From assembly GCF_000826545.1 (NCBI RefSeq), contig NZ_CDME01000001.1:1-64000 (forward strand): a stretch of 64,000 nucleotides of DNA, written 5' to 3'. Both the position numbers and the translations under genes were made by a program. A model generated the notes under the pieces. The model did not search any database and had not been told where the DNA came from. It saw only the letters and a list, made by a program, of their open reading frames with translations. The DNA is from Kibdelosporangium sp. MJ126-NF4 (GTDB lineage Bacteria; Actinomycetota; Actinomycetes; Mycobacteriales; Pseudonocardiaceae). This document shows positions 8,701-16,470 of the stretch, in pieces (position 1 is the first letter of the stretch; the number at the start of each line of letters is the position of its first letter).

Positions 8701-9083
8701 TGGCTCGCTGGCGGCTGGCTCGCTGGCGAGTTGCTGGCCGGTGGTTGGCCCGGCTGGGACTGGCCGGATTGCGGGTTGCCCGTTGGCGACTGGCCCGGCC
8801 GGGGCGAGCCCGGCTGCGGCTGGTCTGCCTGGGAACGGCTCGCCGGAGGTTGGCTTGGCTGACCCGGTTGGGGTTTCGGCGGTGAAGGCATGGAGCCGCT
8901 GAGCACGTCGGGGTGCCGGAACCAGCCGGTGCCCTCTTCGTCCTCGTGTCGTTGGGGTGCTTGTTCCACCGCTTCCGGTGGTGTCCAGCCGTGCGGTTCC
9001 CCCTGCGGTTCGGGGGCCCCGCACGTGGTGCACTTGCCGAACGCCGTCTCGCCGTCGCAGCCCGGTCGCTGACATTTGGCCAT
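5757..9083 (-). CDS. pknG: Serine/threonine protein kinase PknG
   Basis: 1108 residues, against about 750 in mycobacteria. PknG phosphorylates the FHA protein GarA/OdhI and so controls 2-oxoglutarate dehydrogenase and glutamate metabolism. The order here is: a short Cys cluster at residues 4-21 that looks like an extra zinc ribbon; a Pro/Gln/Ser-rich repeat tract at about 60-330; the rubredoxin-like domain (CGNCG ... CPQCG, about 459-490); the kinase domain (about 505-770) with the VVLKG lysine and YCDLKPDN catalytic loop; and C-terminal TPR repeats (about 860-1100). Soluble. It follows glnH by 15 bp in one operon. The long repeat tract is unusual and may vary between strains. Confidence 0.96.
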   Translation of the reverse strand: MAKCQRPGCDGETAFGKCTTCGAPEPQGEPHGWTPPEAVEQAPQRHEDEEGTGWFRHPDVLSGSMPSPPKPQPGQPSQPPASRSQADQPQPGSPRPGQSPTGNPQSGQSQPGQPPASNSPASQPPASQPQPGLSQPEASQSRPGQPRASHSQAGQSQPGQSQPEASQSQPGQPRASQPPAGQPQPGQPQPGQPPSSQSQPGRSQPEASQPRPGRSQAGQYQLSQPPGGQPQPSQSLPRPPQPPQQPPPALQPTQSRAQPHPSQPHPSQPQPSQPQPSQAHPPPQPQPSQPMPHPPSQPMPHPSQAQQHPKLPRPPAPKPKPDPETLIIQPVTPPGGQPAPAPGHWAQGVQVPSVLPQHNQEPVPDVPQPTSVLAVVDPTQSIVPPKPVVAESPPSQDSRPNSGSVPFPGPGHGTGSRRTSSRVARGRGLGAGLVEVPPVPYRDPASAVMDDPAVAENKRFCGNCGTAVGRGVDGEPGAAEGECPQCGARFSFKPKLGRGDVLGGQYEVLGCLAYGGLGWIYLAKDHNVSDRWVVLKGLIDTGDPTALAAAVAEQRFLAQVEHANILKIYNFVQAPDPATGTSVGYIVMEYIGGQSLRQIALEHHRTLGRAEPLPIGQVIAYGLEILPAMGYLHSIGLLYCDLKPDNVIQTNETLKLIDLGAVRRDDDYESPLFFTLGYSAPELADRGASVASDIYTVGRTLAVLAIEFTGYTGKFRHTLPSADEMPLFKLFDSFYRVLKRATHPDPDRRFPTAEDMAEQLTGVLREVMALGTNRPRPGVSTVFGPEPRTFGASVQTDERGVSLTVPDPSEVVGALPVPQVDTDDPAAGVLAATVSADLNELLEALAHAPQNSVEVRLRMLRARTEMGDIARASGELELARRMASDPHDWRLQWHRGLLELAMRRPAEARAAFEAVYDALPGEAAPKLALAISLEYLRDYFGAARFYEQVWRTDHSYVSAAFGLVRVYLAQGARAGAIEVLESVPDSSSHYVTAQVAAIKVKARAHEVTKVAEPELYDAAQRLERLALDAERRTQLSVEVLEAAYGWVQAGRPGGGQATGTVLGCNLSERELRFGLERCYRALARLAGTPEQRHELVDRANAIRPRTLT

Positions 9084-9098
9084 CGGTGATTCCCCTTG

Positions 9099-10058
9099 TC
9101 AGTCCCGGTACTTCGGTGTCGGCTGCGTCGCGGACTCACCGAGGCGCGGGGCGACCCACCGGTCGTAGCTCTGCTGCCATGATCCGTCGCCGCGCATGCG
9201 CTCCAGCACCGCGTTGACGAACTTGACCATGTCGGTCTTCGTTTTGGGGACGCCGATGCCGTACGGCTCCTCGGTCAGTTTCGGTCCGACGATCTTCACC
9301 GTCGGGTCCTGTGCCGCCATGCCGACCAGGATCGGTTCGTCCGTCGACATCGCGGCGACCTGGCCCTGCTGCAGCAGCACCAGGCAGTCCGACCAGTTCA
9401 GCACCGACCACGGCACCGGCTTGGCCGGGTGCTTGGCGATCTGGGTGAGGGAGGTCGAGCCCACGTTCGCGCAGACCTTCTTGCCGCCGAGGTCGTCCAT
9501 GCTGGCGATGGACGAGCCCTTCGGGACGAGCACACGCTGCCCGGTCGTGTAGTAGACGGCGGAGAACGCCACCTGCTGCAGCCGCTCGCAGTTGACCGTG
9601 TACGTCCTGGTGACGATGTCGACCTGACCTTCGGCCAGCGCCTTCTCGCGGTCGCGGGACGTGAGCACCTTGTACTGGATCTTGCTCTCGTCGTTGAAGA
9701 TCGCCTTGGCCACCTGCTTGGCCATGTCGATGTCGAAGCCCTCGAGGTTGTTCGTCGCCGGGTTTCGGAAACCGAAGAGGTACGTGTTCTGGTCGACACC
9801 GGCGATCAGCCGCCCGCGCTGCCTGATGTCCGCCATGGTCGAACCCGCGGCGATGCTGAGGCCGTTGGGGCGCAGGCTCGCCGTCGGGTCGCCGCAACTG
9901 GGCGCCTGCGTGCCGCCCGTGCCCGCCTGGCCAGGTCCGGAACCGTCCGGTTCCGGGCGGTTCGCGGACGTGACGACGGCCAGGTCCACCGGGCGTCCCG
10001 GCCCGCCGCACGCGGTCAGCGCGAACGCCGACACCAACAGAACTGCGACTCGTTTCAT
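9099..10058 (-). CDS. glnH: Glutamate-binding lipoprotein GlnH
   Basis: 319 residues. A family 3 extracellular solute-binding protein that senses Asp/Glu and signals to PknG through GlnX. A signal peptide with lipobox LTAC is followed by a short Pro/Gly linker and the binding domain with GVDQNTYLFGFRN, GFDIDMAK and a later EPYGIGV. The ATG overlaps the glnX stop (TGATG), so translation is coupled. No ABC permease is adjacent, supporting a sensor rather than transport role, as in the mycobacterial glnX-glnH-pknG locus. Confidence 0.93.
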   Translation of the reverse strand: MKRVAVLLVSAFALTACGGPGRPVDLAVVTSANRPEPDGSGPGQAGTGGTQAPSCGDPTASLRPNGLSIAAGSTMADIRQRGRLIAGVDQNTYLFGFRNPATNNLEGFDIDMAKQVAKAIFNDESKIQYKVLTSRDREKALAEGQVDIVTRTYTVNCERLQQVAFSAVYYTTGQRVLVPKGSSIASMDDLGGKKVCANVGSTSLTQIAKHPAKPVPWSVLNWSDCLVLLQQGQVAAMSTDEPILVGMAAQDPTVKIVGPKLTEEPYGIGVPKTKTDMVKFVNAVLERMRGDGSWQQSYDRWVAPRLGESATQPTPKYRD

Positions 10059-11395
10059 CACCGGTACTCCCGCAGCCGTTGCCGAATCCCCACCAGCGCG
10101 CCGCCCGCCCCGACCAGCGAGAGCAGTACCACCCCAGGCACCAGCCCGATCAGCGCGTTCCCGGCAGAGGTCGTCGCGTCGACGAACTTCTCCCTGCCCT
10201 TCTGAATAGCACTGGAGAGGTGCTCGTCCAAGCGGTTGAACGCGGTGGCCGCGTCCTTGTCGTCGCCGCCGACAGCCATGTCGACCGCCTGGTCGTACTG
10301 GCCGCCGTCGTCGAGTTCGCGCACCTTCTTGTGAGCTTCCTGCCACGCCTGCGCGTTGTCGATCGCGCCGCGCACCTGCTGGCCGATCGCCGGGTCGCCC
10401 GCAGCCTTCTGCGCCCTGACAAGAAGGTCCTTGTCGTCGTTGCCCTTACCGGCGATCGTCGGCGCCAGCTCCTGCCATTCCTTCTCGTACGCCGCGCCGT
10501 CGCCGCGCGCGACCAGCGTGAGCGTCTCGTCCGCACGGCACTTCAACGCGACGATCCTGGCCTGCACCAAGACATCCACCTGTTGGGAGCCCTCGTCACG
10601 CGCGTCACCGACCGCCGACGCGGACACCCACCCGGCGGCGGCTCCCCAGAGCAGGCCGACGCCCACCGCGATCGTCGACACCAGCAGGCCGACGTTGATC
10701 AGGCGATTGGTCCTGCGAGTCAGGTAGACCTGGGTGGCGATCAGCGAACCCAGCAGTATCAGCGTGAGCGCGACCGTGAGCCAGGGGAAGCTCGCCGCGT
10801 CGTCCTGTTCGTCGGTCAGCCTGCCGATGTCGATGCGGTACAGCTCCTGCGCGGCGGGCAACAGCTCGGTGCGCATCAGGGTGGACGCCTCACGCAGGTA
10901 CGCCGCGCCGATCGGCAGCCCGAACCGGTTGTTCGACCGGGCGGTCTCGATCAGGCCCGCGTAGACCGGCAGCTGCTGACCGAGCGTGTCGACCTGCTTC
11001 TCCGCCTCGGCGATGCCGCCGATGTCCGACGCGGCCTTCGCGAGCGCCGCGCCCGCCTGCGCCATGTCGACCTCGTAGCGTTCCCGCAACGGGGCCGGTT
11101 CCGACCCGCCGGAGAGGAACGCGCTCGACGCGGTCGCGTCCGCGTCCGACAACGACCGATAGATCTGTTGCGCCGCAGCGGAAAGCGGTTCACGGTGCTC
11201 GACGAGGCCACTGATCGTGTCCTGTTTCGACTGCAACGACAGCGCCGCGAACAAACCCGTCAGCACACTCAAGGCCACGAGCGCACTCGCGATGATCCCC
11301 AAGCGCCCTGGCGTGGTCCGCGCGGAGCGGGCCATCCGTCGCACGGAGTCACCCCGCTGCGTCGGCGGCGCACTGACCGGAGCTCCCATGGTCAC
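10058..11395 (-). CDS. glnX: Transmembrane sensor GlnX
   Basis: About 445 residues, membrane protein. Hydrophobic segments lie at about 30-55, 205-225, 235-265 and 415-440, leaving a large helical outer domain between the first two and a second helical region before the last. In mycobacteria GlnX carries the GlnH signal across the membrane to PknG; the gene order and overlaps here match that. It is the first gene of the operon. Either of two close ATG codons (11395 or 11389) may be used. Confidence 0.88.
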   Translation of the reverse strand: MTMGAPVSAPPTQRGDSVRRMARSARTTPGRLGIIASALVALSVLTGLFAALSLQSKQDTISGLVEHREPLSAAAQQIYRSLSDADATASSAFLSGGSEPAPLRERYEVDMAQAGAALAKAASDIGGIAEAEKQVDTLGQQLPVYAGLIETARSNNRFGLPIGAAYLREASTLMRTELLPAAQELYRIDIGRLTDEQDDAASFPWLTVALTLILLGSLIATQVYLTRRTNRLINVGLLVSTIAVGVGLLWGAAAGWVSASAVGDARDEGSQQVDVLVQARIVALKCRADETLTLVARGDGAAYEKEWQELAPTIAGKGNDDKDLLVRAQKAAGDPAIGQQVRGAIDNAQAWQEAHKKVRELDDGGQYDQAVDMAVGGDDKDAATAFNRLDEHLSSAIQKGREKFVDATTSAGNALIGLVPGVVLLSLVGAGGALVGIRQRLREYR

Positions 11396-11584
11396 AGAGT
11401 CAACACCACACCGGTCCGGCCACGTGCGGATACCGGCATGGAGTAACCGCCCTGTGATACGTCACGACGCGTAATCCCCCGTGTGTGTCGGTCAATCGCC
11501 TGATTGCCCGATGGTCCCGACCACGGGCGCTCTGCTTTGGTTGTCCGTCGGAATTATCGCCGCACCCCGAGGACGGCACAGACC

Positions 11585-11800
11585 ATGAGCAAGCTCGAAC
11601 GGATCGCCACCTTCTGCGGCCAGTGCAACTGCGGCTGCCCGGAACTGTGGATCGACGCCGACGCGACGCAGGAGCAACGCGTCGTGATCACCGACGACTT
11701 CGGGCAGCGCATCCAGATGAGCCTCGCGCAGCTGCACGCACTGGTCAGCGACGTGAAAGACGGAGCACTGGACGCACTGCTGGCGACCACACCGTCGTAG
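11585..11800 (+). CDS. Cys-rich small protein (CGQCNCGCP motif)
   Basis: 71 residues, function unknown. The N-terminal region carries the four-Cys motif CGQCNCGCP (Cys11, 14, 16, 18), followed by VVITDDFGQRIQM and an acidic helical tail. I have the impression that similar short actinobacterial proteins exist but cannot verify it here. The spacing of cysteines suits metal binding or a modified-peptide precursor; no maturation enzyme is adjacent. The ATG at 11585 follows a GAGGA-like ribosome site. It is divergent from glnX and stands alone. Confidence 0.7.
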   Translation: MSKLERIATFCGQCNCGCPELWIDADATQEQRVVITDDFGQRIQMSLAQLHALVSDVKDGALDALLATTPS

Positions 11801-12028
11801 CCAGGAGGCATGGCGGGCCCGATCCGGATCAGGTGGCTGCTGACAGCGGCCCGGACGACTCACCACCCCGGGCTCGCTCTGCCGTACGTGGCGTGTTGTG
11901 GAGTGCGACACGCCGGTCGGGCGTGCCGCACGTCGTCATGGCGCTGGGGATGAGTTACATGCTGGTCACGGGTGTGTGAGGCCTCTCGATAACTCCTTCG
12001 CCCCACTAGGTAGGCTGAAGGCGAGCAA

Positions 12029-12101
12029 GGGCCTCTAGCTCAATTGGCAGAGCAGCGGACTTTTAATCCGCGGGTTCGGGGTTCGATCCCCCGGGGGCCC
12101 A
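12029..12101 (+). tRNA. tRNA-Lys (TTT)
   Basis: A 73-nt cloverleaf: acceptor GGGCCTC/GGGGCCC with discriminator A, D-arm GCTC/GAGC, anticodon stem GCGGA/TCCGC with loop CTTTTAA (anticodon TTT), T-loop TTCGATC. CCA is not encoded. The stop codon of a truncated NmrA-like frame begins immediately after its last base, which is the usual place for integrative elements to join. Confidence 0.95.
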
Positions 12102-12410
12102 CTAGTCATCGGTGACGGATGTGAACGCGCCAGCCCTGACCAGCTCGAACAGGTGCATCATGTGATCGACCCAGGCATCGGGGCGGCCGGACCTGGCGAA
12201 GTGTTCCCGGTGCTGGCGGAGTGTTGCGTCCACATGCGTGACAGGCCTGCCAGACGCCTCGGCCAGCGCAGTTGCCACTTCCTCGAACGTGACCAGGTCT
12301 TGCCCGGTGATGGTGTAGCTGCGTCCGTAGTGTCCGTTTCCGGTCAGGACGGTGACGGCGGCGTCGGCGATGTCACGGGTGTCGACAAAGGCGCCTGGAG
12401 TGCCACTCGT
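12102..12410 (-). pseudogene. NmrA-like NAD(P)-binding protein, both ends truncated
   Basis: About 100 residues match the C-terminal part of NmrA/SDR-type NAD(P)H-binding proteins: FVDTRDIADAAVTVLTG, YTITGQDLVTFEEVA and HVDATLRQHREHF. The N-terminal Rossmann part with its GxxGxxG motif is absent, and upstream residues (12411-12695) are unrelated Arg/Ser-rich translation. The frame also stops against tRNA-Lys, apparently about 20 residues short of the family's usual end. It is divergent from a similarly truncated AraC gene; a deletion across the shared intergenic region would explain both. Confidence 0.65.
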
Positions 12411-12423
12411 CGGCTTCACGCCT

Positions 12424-13104
12424 TCGCGTCCATCGGCGTCCACGCCCTTCGGACGAGTCGTGCTGCCCGGCTCTGGCGCCCGCTCGACGGTCGTGTGCGG
12501 CGCGTACCGGCTGCAACGGCACCGACCACACCCGCTCCTTCGAGAGCTTCCCGACGTGGTCCACCTGTCTGCCCTGCCGGGCCGACATCCCAGCCTGCGC
12601 GCGATGATCCAGCTCCTCGGTGAGGAACTGGAGACCCAACCTCCCGGGGCCGCCGTCGTGACACCTTTGCTGGTGGACGCCCTGCTGGTGTACATGCTCC
12701 GCGCCTGGCTACACGACGCAGTCGACGCTCACGGGTGGTCGGCCGCGCTCGCCGACCCTGTGACCGCACGGGCGCTCGCCGCCATACACACCGATCCCGC
12801 ACGAGCGTGGACGGTCGAGCAGCTCGGCGCCAAGGCCGGGCTGTCGCGAGCCGCGTTCGCACGCCGGTTCACTGCCCTTGTCGGCGAACCAACGCTGGCC
12901 TACCTCACCCGCTGGCGGATGACCACCGCCACCCAACTGCTCCGCGACACCGACAAACCCCTGGCGCGGGTGGCCGCCGCCATCGGATACGGCTCCGCGT
13001 TCGCCTTCGCCAAAGCCTTCCGACGCGAGTACGCCACCACACCGGGCGACTATCGCAACGCCACCCGAACGGACACAGACCAGGAATCCCCGCAAACCCG
13101 CTGA
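12424..13104 (+). pseudogene. AraC-family regulator lacking its N-terminus
   Basis: The C-terminal 100 residues are a good AraC DNA-binding domain with two helix-turn-helix units (WTVEQLGAKAGLSRAAFARRF and TDKPLARVAAAIGYGSAFAF). Before it is the end of a cupin-type ligand domain (VVCGAYRL ... LVDALLVYMLRAW). The first 100 or so residues expected for this family are missing: the frame enters from what is, on the other strand, NmrA coding sequence. A start at 12352 would give a 250-residue chimera, so it could still make a DNA-binding fragment. Confidence 0.6.
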
Positions 13105-13221
13105 CGGACGCCGCACGCGCTGCCGCAGTCAGCTCCCAGGCGTTGTTCGGGCACGGCTTCGGTGACCACGAATCCCGGCCGGGACGCCCCTGCGTCGGGG
13201 ACCAAAGGTAGTAGCCAGTTA

Positions 13222-14688
13222 CTAACAAGACTTACGGCCGTGGTCCAACTCCTCGAACAGGGCCGCCGCGTGGACAGCGGTCCCGCGCGCCCAACGCCCG
13301 GTGCTCAGCAGTGCGAGGAACACGACGCCCAGGCCAAGGACAATCAACAGGCTCCACAGTGCCCGGCCCTCACTGGTGAACTCCGGTCCGCCGCGCGCCA
13401 CGGCCGTGCCCATGATCGTCCCGGCGATCGCCACGCCCAGTGTTGTGCCGACCTGACGGCCGGAGGACGCGACGGACGCCGCCGCTCCCGCCATCGACCG
13501 GGGCATCCCGGAGACCGCCGTGTTGGTGATCGGCGGGTTCACCGTGCCGAGGAACACCCCGAACAGCAGGTAGATCGCGAGAACGGCGAGCAGCGGCGTG
13601 GCCGGGCCGAGCCACAGCGACGCGCAGCCGCCCAGCGCCAACGCGGTTCCGGCGACCACCAGCGGCAACCGGGGGCCACGCGTACCGACGATCCGTCCGG
13701 TGAACGGCGAGAGCACGAGGATCAGCACACCGACCGGAAGCAGGCACAGCCCGGCCACCAGCGCCGACATCCCCCGGACGTCCTGCAGGTACTGCGTGGT
13801 CACGAACAGGAACGCGCCGAACCCGCACAACGCGAACAGCGCCATCAGGATCGCGGACGCGAACGGCACGCTGCGGAACAACCGCAGTTCCAGCAACGGA
13901 TCAGTGCGACGCGGTTCGTAGACCAGGATGCCGACAACACCGAGCGCGGCCACAGCGAACAGGCCGATGATGACCGGCGAGGTCCAGCCCAGCGCAGGCG
14001 ACTCGATGATCGCGTACACGACACTGCCCAGCACCAGGACCACAAGCGCCTGGCCGACCGGGTCGAACCGGCGGGCACGTGGCGCGCGGGACTCGGGCAC
14101 GAACAGCGCGGTGCACACGATCGCTACGGCCACGATCGGCACGTTGATCCAGAACACCGCACGCCAGCCGAGGCCGTCGACCAGTGCCCCGCCGACGATC
14201 GGGCCCAGCGCCAGCGCCAGACCACTCATCGAGGCGAACACCCCGATCGCCCTGGCCCGCTCGGCGGGTTCGGGGAATGTGGTGGCCACGATCGCCATCG
14301 CGACCGGGTTGAGCATCGTGCCGCCGACGGCCTGCACCGCCCGTGCCGCGATCAGCCACCCGATGGACGGCGCCAGACCGCACAGCAGCGAGCCGAGGCC
14401 GAAGATCGCCAGCCCGGTCATGAAGATCCGCCGACGTCCGATCCGGTCGGCCGTCGACCCGGCCAGCAGCAGGAAACTGGACAGCACCAACGTGTACGCG
14501 TCGACCGTCCACTGCAGACCGGAGACCGACGCGTGCAGGTCGAGGCGCATCGCCGACAGGGCGACGTTGACGATGGAGATGTCCATCACCACGACGACGA
14601 TGCTGGCGCAGCAGATCGCGAGAACCAGGTACCGGCGGCGGGCGTCGAGGTTGGCCGCCCTGGTCGTCGGTGGTGTCAGAAGTCCCAT
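13222..14688 (-). CDS. MFS drug transporter, DHA2 (EmrB/QacA) type
   Basis: 488 residues with about 14 hydrophobic segments, as in the DHA2 proton antiporters. The motif ADRIGRRR after the second helix is motif A of the superfamily, and a Gly/Pro-rich ALGPIVGGALVD segment corresponds to the antiporter motif C. It probably exports a hydrophobic compound; the substrate cannot be read from sequence. A LysR gene on the same strand ends 39 bp upstream and may be co-transcribed. Confidence 0.9.
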   Translation of the reverse strand: MGLLTPPTTRAANLDARRRYLVLAICCASIVVVVMDISIVNVALSAMRLDLHASVSGLQWTVDAYTLVLSSFLLLAGSTADRIGRRRIFMTGLAIFGLGSLLCGLAPSIGWLIAARAVQAVGGTMLNPVAMAIVATTFPEPAERARAIGVFASMSGLALALGPIVGGALVDGLGWRAVFWINVPIVAVAIVCTALFVPESRAPRARRFDPVGQALVVLVLGSVVYAIIESPALGWTSPVIIGLFAVAALGVVGILVYEPRRTDPLLELRLFRSVPFASAILMALFALCGFGAFLFVTTQYLQDVRGMSALVAGLCLLPVGVLILVLSPFTGRIVGTRGPRLPLVVAGTALALGGCASLWLGPATPLLAVLAIYLLFGVFLGTVNPPITNTAVSGMPRSMAGAAASVASSGRQVGTTLGVAIAGTIMGTAVARGGPEFTSEGRALWSLLIVLGLGVVFLALLSTGRWARGTAVHAAALFEELDHGRKSC

Positions 14689-14727
14689 GCAGTCGACGCT
14701 AGAAGTTGGAGCGCGCTCCAGGTCAAT

Positions 14728-15564
14728 TCACGTCAGCGTGCGCAGCACGGCCTCCACCGCGTCGACCAACGGGTTACCGACGGTGTCGGCGCGGCGGACC
14801 AGGCCCAGAGTCACGTCCGGCAGGGCGGGCAGGGCGTCCGTGACGGCCATGCCGGTCTCCACGTTCGACGGCATCAACGCAGCCACTCCGAGGCCCGCCC
14901 GGACGGCTGCCTGGACTCCGACGAGGCCGGTGCTCTCGAAGGCGACCCGCCACCGGCGGCCCGCCTGGTCCAGCGCCGCCAGCACCGGAACGCGCCACCG
15001 GCACGGCTGGGAGAACATCACCAGCGGCAACGGGTCCGCGCCCGTGTCGAAGCCGGGGGCCGCGGTCCAGGCCAACGGCAGCCGCACCGACCAGCTCGGC
15101 GGTTGCGCCAGGTACTCCGGGTCGCACAGCGCGATGTGCACCCTGCCCAGGTCGAACATCTCGCGCATCACCGAGCCGGGAGCGCTGATCACCTCCAGCG
15201 TGGCCCCGGGGTGCACGCGGGAGAAGTCCGCGAGGGCCTGCGGCAGGTGGGCCGCTGCCAGATCCTCGATCATGCCGACACCACAGTGACCACCCAGCGT
15301 GGCGCGGGTGCTGGTGAGCGCCAGCGCCGACAGCGCGAGGATGCGCTCGGCGTACGGCAGCAGCGCCTCACCGGCCGGTGTCGGTGTCACTCCGGTTGAG
15401 GCTCGGTGCAGCAGCGGCTGGCCGGTCACACGCTCCAGCCTGCGCAGTTGCTGGCTGAGCGCAGGCTGGGTCTGGTTGAGCACGTGCGCGGCGCGGCTGA
15501 TGCTGCCCGCGCGCACGGCCGTGACGAAGGCCCTGAGCAGCCCGGTTTCGAGGTCTTGGGCCAT
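14728..15564 (-). CDS. LysR-family regulator
   Basis: 278 residues. Winged helix-turn-helix at residues 5-65 (SISRAAHVLNQTQPALSQQL), then a two-lobed effector-binding domain. It lies upstream of the MFS pump on the same strand and divergent from the phzF-like gene, with only about 72 bp between start codons, so its operator should be in that gap and it may control either or both sides. Confidence 0.92.
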   Translation of the reverse strand: MAQDLETGLLRAFVTAVRAGSISRAAHVLNQTQPALSQQLRRLERVTGQPLLHRASTGVTPTPAGEALLPYAERILALSALALTSTRATLGGHCGVGMIEDLAAAHLPQALADFSRVHPGATLEVISAPGSVMREMFDLGRVHIALCDPEYLAQPPSWSVRLPLAWTAAPGFDTGADPLPLVMFSQPCRWRVPVLAALDQAGRRWRVAFESTGLVGVQAAVRAGLGVAALMPSNVETGMAVTDALPALPDVTLGLVRRADTVGNPLVDAVEAVLRTLT

Positions 15565-15636
15565 AACGGCTCACGATACCGGCCAGTCGATATTCGGCAG
15601 TTCCTTATGGCCGGGCGGCTGGCTAGCGTCCGGTTC

Positions 15637-16470
15637 GTGCGCTATCACCACGTCGACGTCTTCACTCCGCAGCCGTACCGGGGCAACAGCCTTGCCGTGT
15701 TCCCGGACGCCACTGGGCTCGACAGCGGCCAGATGGCCGAGATCACCGGGGAACTGCGGCACTTCGAGTCGATCTTCCTGACCAGGGACGGCGGCTGGCA
15801 GGCCCGGGTGTTCGACCTGGTGGAGGAACTGCCTTTCGCGGGCCACCCGGTGATCGGCGCGGCGTGCGTGCTGCACGCCCTGCACGACCAGGCACCGACA
15901 GCGGAGTGGACGATCCGGCTGCGCGCCCGCACTGTGCAGGTGGCGACGCGACAGCGCGGCGAAGGCTGGTTCTCGGCGATGCTGGACCAGGGCGCGCCGG
16001 AGTTCCTCGGCGAGCGGTCCGGCGATTTCGCCTCGTGGTTCGGGTTGGGGGACGACCACCTCGACGCCACGCTGCCGCCGGAGGTCGTGTCGACCGGGCT
16101 GCGGTACCTGCTTCTGCCGGTTGCGCCCGGCGCGCTGGAGCACGCCCGGATCTCCGTGCCGGACCTGGCGGACCGACTCGGTGAGCTCGGCGCCGACTTC
16201 GCCTACCTGCTCGAAGCCACCGGGATGGAAGGACGGCACTGGAACAACGACGGTGTCGTGGAGGACGTGGCCACCGGCAGCGCCGCCGGGTGCGTCGCCG
16301 CCTACCTGCGCCGCCACGGCCGACTCGCGGACGGCCAGACCTCGACCTTGCACCAGGGCCGGTTCCTGCGGCGCCCCAGCCACATCACCATCCGGGCAAC
16401 CGGCGACTCGATCGAGGTCGGCGGGGACGTGGTCCTCCTCGGCACCGGCACGCTGAACCGGCTGCCGTGA
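15637..16470 (+). CDS. PhzF-family isomerase/epimerase
   Basis: About 277 residues of the PhzF/diaminopimelate-epimerase fold. The N-terminus YHHVDVFTPQPYRGNSLAVF, the ELPFAGHPVIGAA motif and the later EDVATGSAAGCVAAYL are the family signatures; the Glu in FESIFL fits the PhzF-type catalytic residue rather than a racemase Cys. I chose GTG at 15637 because it gives the family start; ATG at 15607 adds ten poorly conserved residues. It overlaps the next gene by GTGA, so the two are coupled. Substrate unknown, probably amino-acid-derived. Confidence 0.87.
   Translation: MRYHHVDVFTPQPYRGNSLAVFPDATGLDSGQMAEITGELRHFESIFLTRDGGWQARVFDLVEELPFAGHPVIGAACVLHALHDQAPTAEWTIRLRARTVQVATRQRGEGWFSAMLDQGAPEFLGERSGDFASWFGLGDDHLDATLPPEVVSTGLRYLLLPVAPGALEHARISVPDLADRLGELGADFAYLLEATGMEGRHWNNDGVVEDVATGSAAGCVAAYLRRHGRLADGQTSTLHQGRFLRRPSHITIRATGDSIEVGGDVVLLGTGTLNRLP

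Noticed and set aside
13162..15399. A 745-residue open frame antisense to the MFS and LysR genes
   Set aside because: Composition is Arg/Gln/His-rich noise and it spans two well-supported genes on the other strand.
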